38,185 nt of DNA from assembly GCA_016793355.1 (NCBI GenBank), contig JAEUMG010000102.1, forward strand, positions 1 to 38,185. The letters run 5' to 3'. Each line of letters starts with the position of its first letter. Position 1 is the first letter of the stretch. The notes under the pieces were generated by a model. The model was not told the DNA's origin. It searched no databases and worked only from the letters and a program-made list of their open reading frames with translations. The stretch is from Hyphomicrobiales bacterium (GTDB taxonomy: Bacteria; Pseudomonadota; Alphaproteobacteria; Rhizobiales; Aestuariivirgaceae). Shown here one piece after another: positions 1-6,695 of this stretch. The position numbers were made by a program, and so were the translations under genes.

Positions 1-212
1 CCGCCGCAGATATCGGCTTCGACGATCGCCACATCGAGCGAAGGATTGCGCGTCTTGATCTCGTGCGCCGTCCACATGCCGGCATAGCCGCCGCCGACAA
101 TGCAGATATCGGCACGCTCAGCGCCTTCCAGGCGAGGTGCATCGGTTTCGCCCGGCGCGATCGCCTCGCGCAGCCAGACGCAGCGGCCTTCTCTTCGCGT
201 AGGGTTCGTCAT
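1..212 (-). CDS. FAD-dependent oxidoreductase (DAO family), N-terminal part only
   Basis: Only the first about 70 residues are inside the window; the gene runs off the left edge. After a short polar leader the sequence shows ADICIVGGGYAGMWTAHEI, the GxGxxG dinucleotide-binding loop of a Rossmann fold, followed by a beta strand ending in an acidic residue (VAIVEAD) that should bind the FAD ribose. This start is characteristic of the D-amino acid oxidase/gamma-glutamylputrescine oxidase superfamily, whose members oxidise amines or amino acids. The ATG is 4 bases past the stop of the BKACE gene on the same strand, so the two are probably co-transcribed. The context (amino-compound import, aminotransferase, BKACE) fits an amine or amino-acid oxidase. 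The exact substrate cannot be judged from this fragment. Confidence 0.75.
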   Translation of the reverse strand, partial: MTNPTRREGRCVWLREAIAPGETDAPRLEGAERADICIVGGGYAGMWTAHEIKTRNPSLDVAIVEADICG

Positions 213-216
213 GGTG

Positions 217-1179
217 TCAGAAGGCCACCCGGTCGCCGCCCTTGAGCTTCAGCATGGCGCGCGCCTCTTCCGGCGTCGCGATATCGAGCGAAAGCTCCGA
301 GAGTATGCGCTTGATCTTGGAAACCTGGTCGGCATTGCTCTTGGCGAGCGTGCCGGGTCCCAGATAGATGCTGTCTTCAAGCCCGACGCGGACATTGCCG
401 CCCATGCTCGCGCCGATCGTTGCGAGCGTCATCTGATGGCGCCCGGCCGCCAGGATCGACCATTGATAGTCGTTGCCGAACAACCGGTCGGCGGTGCGGC
501 GCATGTGCATCAGGTCTTCGGGATGCGGGCCGATGCCGCCGAGGATGCCGAAGATGGTCTGCACGAAGAGCGGCGGCTCCAACATCTTTCTGTCAAGATA
601 ATGGGCCAGAGTATAAAGATGACCGACGTCATAGCATTCGCATTCGAAGCGCGTGCCGCAGCCCTTGCCGAGCCGTTCGATGAACTGCTCGATCTGCGCG
701 AAGGTGTTGGAGACGATGCTCTCGCGGGTGCGCTCGATATAGGGCTTCTCCCAATCATACTTCCAGTCGGTGATCTTGGCGCCGGCATGGAAGATGCCGA
801 AATTCATCGATCCCATGTTGAGCGAGCAGAGTTCGGGCTCCGCCTTGAGCGGTGCGGCAAGCCGGTCCTCGATGCTCATGCCGAGCGAGCCGCCGGTGGT
901 AATGTTGATGACGGCATCGCAGCTCTGCTTGATGCGCGGCAGGAATTGCATGAAGATCGCCGGATCGGGCGTCGGCTTTCCGTTCTTGGGATCGCGGGCA
1001 TGAAGATGAATGATCGAGGCGCCGGCCTCGGCGGCGGCGATGGAATCGCGGGCGATCTCGTCGGGCGTGATCGGCAGATAGGGCGTCATGCTCGGCGTAT
1101 GCACCGATCCCGTCACCGCGCAGGTGATGATCACTTTCCGGCGCTGGCCCGATCCATTGCTTTTCTTCGCCTCGGCCAT
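217..1179 (-). CDS. beta-keto acid cleavage enzyme (BKACE, DUF849 family)
   Basis: 320 residues, the usual BKACE length. The family is Zn-dependent and condenses a beta-keto acid with acetyl-CoA, releasing acetoacetate and a new acyl-CoA; the best known member is the 3-keto-5-aminohexanoate cleavage enzyme of lysine fermentation. Visible hallmarks are the N-terminal strand VIITCAVTGSVHTPSMTPYLPIT, the metal-binding segment ASIIHLHARDPKNGKP, NITTGG, and the C-terminal part VRVGLEDSIYLGPG with the conserved acidic residue. I place the start at 1179 because GGGAGGA lies six bases before it; the reading frame is open for 23 more codons upstream (to 1248), but that stretch crosses the operator region. 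It is first in a minus-strand pair with the oxidoreductase and diverges from the binding-protein gene. Substrate is inferred only: perhaps the product of the nearby aminotransferase. Confidence 0.93.
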   Translation of the reverse strand: MAEAKKSNGSGQRRKVIITCAVTGSVHTPSMTPYLPITPDEIARDSIAAAEAGASIIHLHARDPKNGKPTPDPAIFMQFLPRIKQSCDAVINITTGGSLGMSIEDRLAAPLKAEPELCSLNMGSMNFGIFHAGAKITDWKYDWEKPYIERTRESIVSNTFAQIEQFIERLGKGCGTRFECECYDVGHLYTLAHYLDRKMLEPPLFVQTIFGILGGIGPHPEDLMHMRRTADRLFGNDYQWSILAAGRHQMTLATIGASMGGNVRVGLEDSIYLGPGTLAKSNADQVSKIKRILSELSLDIATPEEARAMLKLKGGDRVAF

Positions 1180-1235
1180 CGCGTCCTCCCATCTGTTCAT
1201 TTGACATGATGCCGGTCTTGCGAATAGCATCACAG

Positions 1236-1253
1236 AGCTTGTGATCACAAGCT
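1236..1253. promoter_or_regulatory. 18-bp perfect palindrome, probable GntR operator
   Basis: AGCTTGTGATCACAAGCT is a perfect 18-bp inverted repeat in the gap between the divergent BKACE and binding-protein genes. On each strand a TTGTGA inside the repeat could act as a -35 element, so a bound protein would block both promoters. The central GTGATCAC recurs just upstream of the gntR gene. Operator function is inferred. Confidence 0.65.
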
Positions 1254-1326
1254 AACAGGAGCCTATGGGCTGTCAATGCCGACGATTGCAGCAAGCGGTC
1301 GCGGAGCCCGCGCGAGGGAGTGGAAC

Positions 1327-2382
1327 ATGAAGTCAATTGGAATTTTGAAGCCGCTGCTCTTGGCAGCGGGTATCGCACTGATCGGCGCTCAGGCGGTCAA
1401 GGCCGAGGAGCAGGTCGTCGTCGTGGGATGGGGCGGCGTGTGGCAGGATGCCTATCGCAAGGCCCTGTTCGAGCCGTTCATGAAGGAAACCGGCATCAAG
1501 GTCGTCGAAGAAGAATTCGGCGGCGAATACGCCAAGCTGACCAGCCAGATCGAGGCCGGAAAGATCACCTGGGATCTCGCCGCCTTCGAAAGCCCGCAGG
1601 TGATCCAGGGCTGCGATGAAGGTGCATTCGTCAAGCTCGACTGGACGGCATTGGGCGGGCGCGACAAGCAGATCGACTATGCAGCGCATGATTGCGGCAT
1701 CGCCTCCGACATCTGGGCGACGGTGCTCGCCTATGACGGCGACAAGATCAAGGACGGTCCGAAGAGCTGGGCCGATTTCTGGAATGTCGAGAAATGGCCG
1801 GGCAAGCGCGGCGCCTACAAGGATGCGCGCATCATGATCGAAGTCGCGCTGATGGCCGATGGCGTGAAGAAGGAAGACATCTACACGGTCCTGAAAGAGC
1901 CGGGCGGATTCGACCGCGCCTTCAAGAAGCTCGATGAATTGAAGCCGCATATCCTGTGGGCCGAGAGTGCGGCCGACGGCATGCAGCGCCTGCTTGCCGG
2001 CGACGTCGCGATGACCGTCAATTTCAACGCCCGCGTCAGCGGGGCCGCCAAGGAGAACAACCGCAATCTGGTGATCGGCTGGGATTCGGGCTTCTGGGTC
2101 GGCACCGATTATTGGGTGCAGATCGCCAAGGGACCCAATCCGGGCGCTGCCGCGAAGCTCCTCGCCTACTATTCCAGGCCCGAGACCCAGGCCGAGCTGG
2201 TCAAGCATCTGAGCTACGGCGTTCCGACACTCGCGGCTTACGAGCTGATGTCGCCGGAGATCAGGGCGGCGCTCCCGACCTCGCCGGACAAGGCGGCCAA
2301 TGCCGCGGTCTACAGCGATGAGTTCTGGGTCGAGAATCAGGCCGCCGCAACGGAGCGGTTCAACACCTGGGCAGCGAAGTAA
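1327..2382 (+). CDS. PotD-type ABC transporter periplasmic binding protein
   Basis: 351 residues with a clear Sec signal peptide (Lys at position 2, hydrophobic core LLLAAGIALIGAQ, cleavage probably after VKA before EEQ). The mature part begins VVVVGWGGVWQDAYRKALFEPF and contains EFGGEYAKLTSQIEAG and WDLAAFES, the pattern of extracellular binding proteins of the spermidine/putrescine (PotD/PotF) class. The start was chosen for the GAGGGAG Shine-Dalgarno about six bases upstream; the frame is open to 1276. It would deliver ligand to the two permeases at 4585-6694, from which it is separated by the aminotransferase and the regulator. Such proteins bind polyamines but also other small cationic or zwitterionic compounds, so the ligand is open. 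Confidence 0.9.
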   Translation: MKSIGILKPLLLAAGIALIGAQAVKAEEQVVVVGWGGVWQDAYRKALFEPFMKETGIKVVEEEFGGEYAKLTSQIEAGKITWDLAAFESPQVIQGCDEGAFVKLDWTALGGRDKQIDYAAHDCGIASDIWATVLAYDGDKIKDGPKSWADFWNVEKWPGKRGAYKDARIMIEVALMADGVKKEDIYTVLKEPGGFDRAFKKLDELKPHILWAESAADGMQRLLAGDVAMTVNFNARVSGAAKENNRNLVIGWDSGFWVGTDYWVQIAKGPNPGAAAKLLAYYSRPETQAELVKHLSYGVPTLAAYELMSPEIRAALPTSPDKAANAAVYSDEFWVENQAAATERFNTWAAK

Positions 2383-2401
2383 CACCCTCCACCACCTTCA
2401 T

Positions 2402-2437
2402 CGGCGGACGGCCCTCGTGGTCGTCCGCCGTCTTTCC
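2402..2437 (+). terminator. hairpin after the binding-protein gene
   Basis: CGGCGGACG at 2402-2410 pairs with CGTCCGCCG at 2422-2430. Three further inner pairs (one G-T) close the loop CTCGT. The stem is followed by TCTTTCC. This could be an intrinsic terminator or an attenuating/stabilising hairpin that lowers expression of the downstream aminotransferase relative to the binding protein. Confidence 0.6.
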
Positions 2438-2454
2438 AACCACCGGATACAATT

Positions 2455-3813
2455 ATGACGAGCAGCGCCGCCGCGGTCTCACGGTACAATCAGAATCTTA
2501 CCTCCGCACTTGCCGAAGCGGAGCAGAGATATATTGCCGCCAATCCCAGTAGCGCCAAGCTCAATGCCGAAGCGCGCGCCAATCTTCCCGGCGGCAATAC
2601 GCGCACGACGGTGCATTTCTCGCCGTTCCCGCTCTATATCGCGTCGGGCAAGGGCAGCCGGCTGACCGATGTCGACGGCCACAGCTATGTGGATTTCATC
2701 AATGAATATACCGCGGGCGTGTTCGGCCATTCGAACCAGGTGATTGCCAAAGCGATCACCGATACGCTTGCACGAGGGATCAATTTCGGCGCGCCGACGC
2801 GTCACGAGATCGCGCTCTCGGCCGAAATCCGCAAGCGCTTCCCGGCCATGGAACTCCTGCGCTTCTGCAATTCGGGCACCGAAGCCAATCTCCTGGCCCT
2901 GGCCACCGCGCGCGCCGCCACGGGCAAGGATGCGATCCTTGTCTTCAACGGCGCCTATCACGGCTCGCTGTTCTATTTCAGCCATGGCGCATCGCCGCTC
3001 AACATGCCGATTCCGGTGGTGACCTCGACCTACAACGATACCGATGTGATGAAGCGGGACATCGCGGACAACGCGAAACGTCTCGCCGCCGTCATCATCG
3101 AGCCGATGCAGGGCGGCGCCGGCGCGCTTCCGGCCGAGCATCAGTTCATCGCCGCCCTGCGCGAGGCGACCCGGCAACATGGCGTGCTCTTGATCTTCGA
3201 TGAAGTGATGACCTCGCGCGTCCATGTCGGCGGGCTTCAGGCCTATTTCGGCGTAAAGCCGGACTTGGTCACGCTCGGAAAATACATTGCCGGCGGATTG
3301 ACGATCGGCGCCTTTGGCGGGCGTGCCGACCTCATGGGCCGCTTCGATCCTTCGAAACCCGATGCCTTCCCGCATGGCGGGACCTTCAACAACAATGTCG
3401 TCGCCATGGCCGCCGGCTATGCTGCGCTGACCGAACTGCTCACCGCCGACAATCTCAATCGCATGAACGCGCTTGGGGACGATCTCCGCGATCGTCTCAC
3501 CGGTCTCGCCACGAAGCACAAGGCGCCCATGCTGGTCACGGGCTTCGGTTCGATTTTCGGAATCCACTTCCACCAGGGCGCTGCCCGCAATGTCGACGAC
3601 CTCGACCGCGGAGAGGTGGGGCGCGAGCGGGCGATCGCCGATCTCAAGAAGCTCTTCCATCTCGATATGATCGCCGCCGGGCAGTATATTTCGCGGCGGA
3701 TCATGGGCAATCTGTCGCTCGAAACAAGCCCGCGGGAGACGGACGCCTTTGCAGAGGCCGTCGAGGAGTTTCTGGTCAATCGCGGATCGCTGCTGCGCGA
3801 GGCCTTTGCGTGA
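2455..3813 (+). CDS. class III PLP aminotransferase, beta-amino acid aminotransferase-like
   Basis: 452 residues, fold type I class III. Visible: cofactor-ring Asp in FDEVMTSR (Asp249), Schiff-base Lys in LGKYIAGG (Lys276), phosphate-site CNSGTEANL, and GTFNNNVVAMAAGYAAL. Automated annotation would probably say glutamate-1-semialdehyde 2,1-aminomutase. However, DFINEYTAGVFGHS, GGNTRT, FDEVMTSR and the GTFNNN segment match the beta-phenylalanine aminotransferase of Variovorax as I remember it, including an N-terminal Arg (Arg50 here) and a C-terminal Arg in YISRRIMG at the two carboxylate-binding places. Members of that branch move the beta-amino group to 2-oxoglutarate and yield a beta-keto acid, exactly the BKACE substrate class. 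It lies 72 bases after the binding-protein gene, with a hairpin between, and converges on gntR with a 3-base gap. Substrate side chain unknown. Confidence 0.88.
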   Translation: MTSSAAAVSRYNQNLTSALAEAEQRYIAANPSSAKLNAEARANLPGGNTRTTVHFSPFPLYIASGKGSRLTDVDGHSYVDFINEYTAGVFGHSNQVIAKAITDTLARGINFGAPTRHEIALSAEIRKRFPAMELLRFCNSGTEANLLALATARAATGKDAILVFNGAYHGSLFYFSHGASPLNMPIPVVTSTYNDTDVMKRDIADNAKRLAAVIIEPMQGGAGALPAEHQFIAALREATRQHGVLLIFDEVMTSRVHVGGLQAYFGVKPDLVTLGKYIAGGLTIGAFGGRADLMGRFDPSKPDAFPHGGTFNNNVVAMAAGYAALTELLTADNLNRMNALGDDLRDRLTGLATKHKAPMLVTGFGSIFGIHFHQGAARNVDDLDRGEVGRERAIADLKKLFHLDMIAAGQYISRRIMGNLSLETSPRETDAFAEAVEEFLVNRGSLLREAFA

Positions 3814-3816
3814 GCC

Positions 3817-4539
3817 TCACAGGCGCGCGCCGATGATCTTCGCCGCGTCCTCGATATCGCCGATGATCGCGGCGCGGACTTCCGCCGGTTTCTTTTTCTT
3901 CAGACCTTCGAGCGCACGATGGTGATGCACGTAAACCGAAATCTTCTCGGCGGCGAAAACCTGTTGCTGCAGATTGAGAAGGGGGCCGACCTGGAGCCAC
4001 AGCGACTCGATCATCTTGACCAGAACCGGCATGCCGGACGCTCGGTAAAGCCCGAAATGAAACTCGCGGTTCCACTCAAGAACGTCCGCCGGGCTGGCAT
4101 TGGGACTGGTCTCCATAAGCTTGGTCATGCGCGTCAGCCTGTCGAAGAGTTCAGGCGTCACATGACGGGCGCCTTCTTCGGCGGCCAGGCCTTCAAGCGA
4201 TGTCCTGATGCGCGTGATCTCGTGGAACCGTTCGGGCGTAAAAAGCGGCAGTGCCACGCTTCGATTGGGGAGCAGGACGAGAACATGCTCGGCCACCAGG
4301 CGGCGCAGGGCTTCGCGAACCGGCATGATGCTGATGCCGAAGGATTGCGCGAGCGAGCGAATGGTCATGGTGGAGCCGGGAGCGATCTTGCCGGAGATCA
4401 GCGCCTGCTTGAGCTCTTCGTAGACCTCCTCATTCAGCGTCGAACGTGCGAGCTTCGGCACGTCGAATCCGGACTCGGCCGGGGGCGGGGGAGCATTGCG
4501 CTTTTGGGACTTGAGGAGTTTGAGAGGGGATTTCGGCAC
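3817..4539 (-). CDS. GntR-family transcriptional regulator, FCD (FadR) subfamily
   Basis: 240 residues. After a Lys/Pro-rich leader of about 30 residues comes the winged helix (LNEEVYEELKQALISGKIAPG, then IRSLAQSFGISIMPVREALRRL, with the typical VREALRRL recognition helix). The C-terminal part (from about residue 105) is an all-helical FCD ligand-binding domain, with histidines in EWNREFHFGLY and in HHHRALEGLKKKKP where this domain usually binds a metal and carboxylate ligand. It is transcribed divergently from the permease genes. GTGATCAC motifs near its own promoter and between BKACE and the binding protein suggest it controls the whole module and itself, released by a pathway acid. That regulation is inferred. 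Confidence 0.93.
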   Translation of the reverse strand: MPKSPLKLLKSQKRNAPPPPAESGFDVPKLARSTLNEEVYEELKQALISGKIAPGSTMTIRSLAQSFGISIMPVREALRRLVAEHVLVLLPNRSVALPLFTPERFHEITRIRTSLEGLAAEEGARHVTPELFDRLTRMTKLMETSPNASPADVLEWNREFHFGLYRASGMPVLVKMIESLWLQVGPLLNLQQQVFAAEKISVYVHHHRALEGLKKKKPAEVRAAIIGDIEDAAKIIGARL

Positions 4540-4584
4540 GGGAAGCGGGTTTCACAATCGCAAGAATCCTGCATAGTGTAATAA

Positions 4585-4592
4585 GTGATCAC
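4585..4592. promoter_or_regulatory. GTGATCAC palindrome in gntR-permease promoter region
   Basis: The 8-bp palindrome GTGATCAC sits in the short divergent gap between gntR and the permease gene, in the context TAAGTGATCACAGA. It is identical to the core of the 18-bp palindrome at 1236-1253. This is likely a second, weaker GntR site. It overlaps the first possible GTG start codon of the permease. Confidence 0.5.
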
Positions 4593-5853
4593 AGAGAACA
4601 CAATCAAATTGGGCGGCCCGTCCTTGCCTGCCGGGGCCACGGCCGCCGCTTCGGTCAAGCGGTCGGTGGAACGGGCCCGCCTGCGCCGGTTGGTCCGCGA
4701 CCTGCTGCTGGTGAGCCCGCTGTTCCTGTTCCTGCTGGTCGTCTTTGCCGCGCCGATTGCACTCTTCATGTATCGGGCGGTCGACAACAGCCTGCTTCAC
4801 CGCAGCTTCCCCAATACCAACGCCGCGCTTGCCGGATGGGAGAGTCCGGATCCTATCCCGGAAGCCGCCTTCGAGGCCCTTGCCGCCGACCTCAAGGCCG
4901 TCGCCGACCCGGCCGCACTCGCGATCATCGCCCGCAATCTCAACAATTTCGAAGAAGGCTATCGCAGCCTGCTGATGAAGACGGCCAACAATCTGCCGCC
5001 GGAAGCCCCGGCATCCTGGCGCGACGCTTTCGCGACAATCGACAAACGCTGGCTCGATGAATCGCGCTGGGCCATCCTCAAGCAGAATACCGGTCCCTGG
5101 ACCTCGAACTTCCTGCTCGCGGCCGTCGATCTCAAACGCGAGGCAAGCGGAGAGATTGTCCGGGTGGTGCCTGAACGACGGCTCTACGTGCCATTGCTGC
5201 TGCGGACTTTCGAGATCAGCCTGACGGTTGCGGTCATCTGCCTGCTGATCGGTTATCCAACAGCCTATGTGCTGACCAAGCTGCCATCGCGGCCCGCGGG
5301 CCTGCTCATGATCTGCGTGCTCCTGCCTTTCTGGACATCGCTGCTGGTCCGCACCACGGCGTGGATCATCCTGCTTCAGGGCAACGGGCCGATCAACAGC
5401 ACATTGCAATTGGCAGGCGTCATCCAGCAGCCACTCGAACTCATCTTCAACCGTTTCGGCACGCTCGTTGCCATGTCGCACGTGCTTCTGCCCTATATGA
5501 TCCTGCCGCTCTACGCGGTCATGAAGTCGATACCCGAGACGCACATGCGTGCCGCGCTCTCGCTCGGGGCCGATCAGCGCACCGCCTTCCTGCGCATCTA
5601 TCTGCCGCAGACGGCGCCCGGAATCGGCGCCGGGCTGCTCCTCGTGTTCATCCTGGCGCTTGGTTATTACATCACGCCGGCACTGGTCGGCGGCCCACGC
5701 GACCAGATGCTGAGCTACATGATCACCTATCACGTCAATGAGGTGGTGAACTGGGGCATGGCAGCGGCCCTTGCCTTGCTGCTCCTGGCCGCGACCGCCG
5801 TTCTGCTCCTCGTTCTCGGCAGGCTCGTGAAGCTGCGCCAGGTGATCGGATAG
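4585..5853 (+). CDS. PotB-type ABC transporter permease
   Basis: Up to 422 residues. One membrane helix near residues 38-62 (LLLVSPLFLFLLVVFAAPIA) is followed by a long, probably periplasmic insert of about 130 residues, then five more helices. The cytoplasmic EAA loop is visible as AALSLGADQRTAFLRIYLP, the contact point for the ATPase. Long inserts of this kind occur in a branch of alphaproteobacterial PotB-like permeases. The start is uncertain: the GTG at 4585 lies inside the palindrome and has no Shine-Dalgarno; a TTG at 4609 or a GTG at 4666 are alternatives. The next permease follows after 4 bases. No ATP-binding subunit is encoded with it in this window. Confidence 0.88.
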   Translation: MITENTIKLGGPSLPAGATAAASVKRSVERARLRRLVRDLLLVSPLFLFLLVVFAAPIALFMYRAVDNSLLHRSFPNTNAALAGWESPDPIPEAAFEALAADLKAVADPAALAIIARNLNNFEEGYRSLLMKTANNLPPEAPASWRDAFATIDKRWLDESRWAILKQNTGPWTSNFLLAAVDLKREASGEIVRVVPERRLYVPLLLRTFEISLTVAVICLLIGYPTAYVLTKLPSRPAGLLMICVLLPFWTSLLVRTTAWIILLQGNGPINSTLQLAGVIQQPLELIFNRFGTLVAMSHVLLPYMILPLYAVMKSIPETHMRAALSLGADQRTAFLRIYLPQTAPGIGAGLLLVFILALGYYITPALVGGPRDQMLSYMITYHVNEVVNWGMAAALALLLLAATAVLLLVLGRLVKLRQVIG

Positions 5854-5857
5854 GGCC

Positions 5858-6694
5858 ATGGCACCCGGACCTCTTGCATCCGCCGAAGACCGCTTCTGGT
5901 ACTATCTTTCCCGCGCGGTCTGTTTCGCCACCCTGATTTTTCTCGTCGCGCCGATCCTGATCATCGTGCCGATGTCCTTCACGTCGGGCAATCTCCTTGC
6001 CTTTCCCTTGCCCGGTTTCTCGACCCGCTGGTACGAAAGCCTGGCGCAGGGCAGCGCCTGGACGGATGCGACGAAAAACAGCCTAATCATCGGCCTGTCG
6101 GCGACCGTGCTGGCGATGATCCTCGGTGTTATGGCTGCGAGCGGCTTGTCGCGGGCGAATTTCGCGCTCAAGCCGGTGCTGATCGCGCTCATCCTGTCGC
6201 CGGTGCTGATGCCGATCGTCATCACGGCGGTGGGGATGTATTTCTTCTTCGCCGGCGTCGGCCTGAGCGGCACCTATATCGGGCTCATTCTCGCCCATGC
6301 CGCGCTTGGCGTGCCCTTCGTGGTCATCACGGTGCTCGCTTCGCTCGAAGGCTTCGACCACAATCTCACCAAGGCGGCAGCGACGCTCGGGGCCTCGCCA
6401 TTGACGGCCTTCCGGAAAGTGACGCTGCCGATCATCTTTCCAGGCATCGCTTCGGGCGGGCTCTTCGCCTTCGTCACGTCCTTCGACGAAATCGTGGTCA
6501 CGCTGTTTCTCGCAGCACCGACCCAGCGCACCCTGCCGCGCCAGATATTCAGCGGCGTGCGCGAATATGTGAGCCCGGGGATCGCCGCGGTGGCAACCCT
6601 GCTCGTGCTGCTGTCCGCCGCACTCCTCATCACGGTGCAGCTTCTCGAACGGCGCGGGCGGCGATTGCGCGGAACGCTTCAGTCCGGGCGCTGA
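5858..6694 (+). CDS. PotC-type ABC transporter permease
   Basis: 278 residues with six predicted membrane helices (the first around VCFATLIFLVAPILIIVPMSF). The EAA loop reads AAATLGASPLTAFRKVTLP. Length and layout match PotC/PotI, the partner of PotB-type permeases; together with the binding protein at 1327 they would form an importer for a polyamine-like or amino compound. The ATG is 4 bases after the stop of the first permease, so translation is probably coupled. It converges on the cyclase gene with one base between the stop codons, and no terminator hairpin fits there. Confidence 0.92.
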   Translation: MAPGPLASAEDRFWYYLSRAVCFATLIFLVAPILIIVPMSFTSGNLLAFPLPGFSTRWYESLAQGSAWTDATKNSLIIGLSATVLAMILGVMAASGLSRANFALKPVLIALILSPVLMPIVITAVGMYFFFAGVGLSGTYIGLILAHAALGVPFVVITVLASLEGFDHNLTKAAATLGASPLTAFRKVTLPIIFPGIASGGLFAFVTSFDEIVVTLFLAAPTQRTLPRQIFSGVREYVSPGIAAVATLLVLLSAALLITVQLLERRGRRLRGTLQSGR

Positions 6695-6695
6695 G

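Noticed and set aside
100-1209. Long plus-strand open frame opposite BKACE
   Set aside because: It is the antisense shadow of BKACE, without family motifs or a ribosome-binding site; similar shadows lie opposite most genes here.
2455-3813. Glutamate-1-semialdehyde aminomutase (hemL)
   Set aside because: The generic fold matches, but EYTAGVFGHS, GGNTRT and GTFNNN features and the catabolic context fit beta-amino acid aminotransferases better, and no heme synthesis genes are near.
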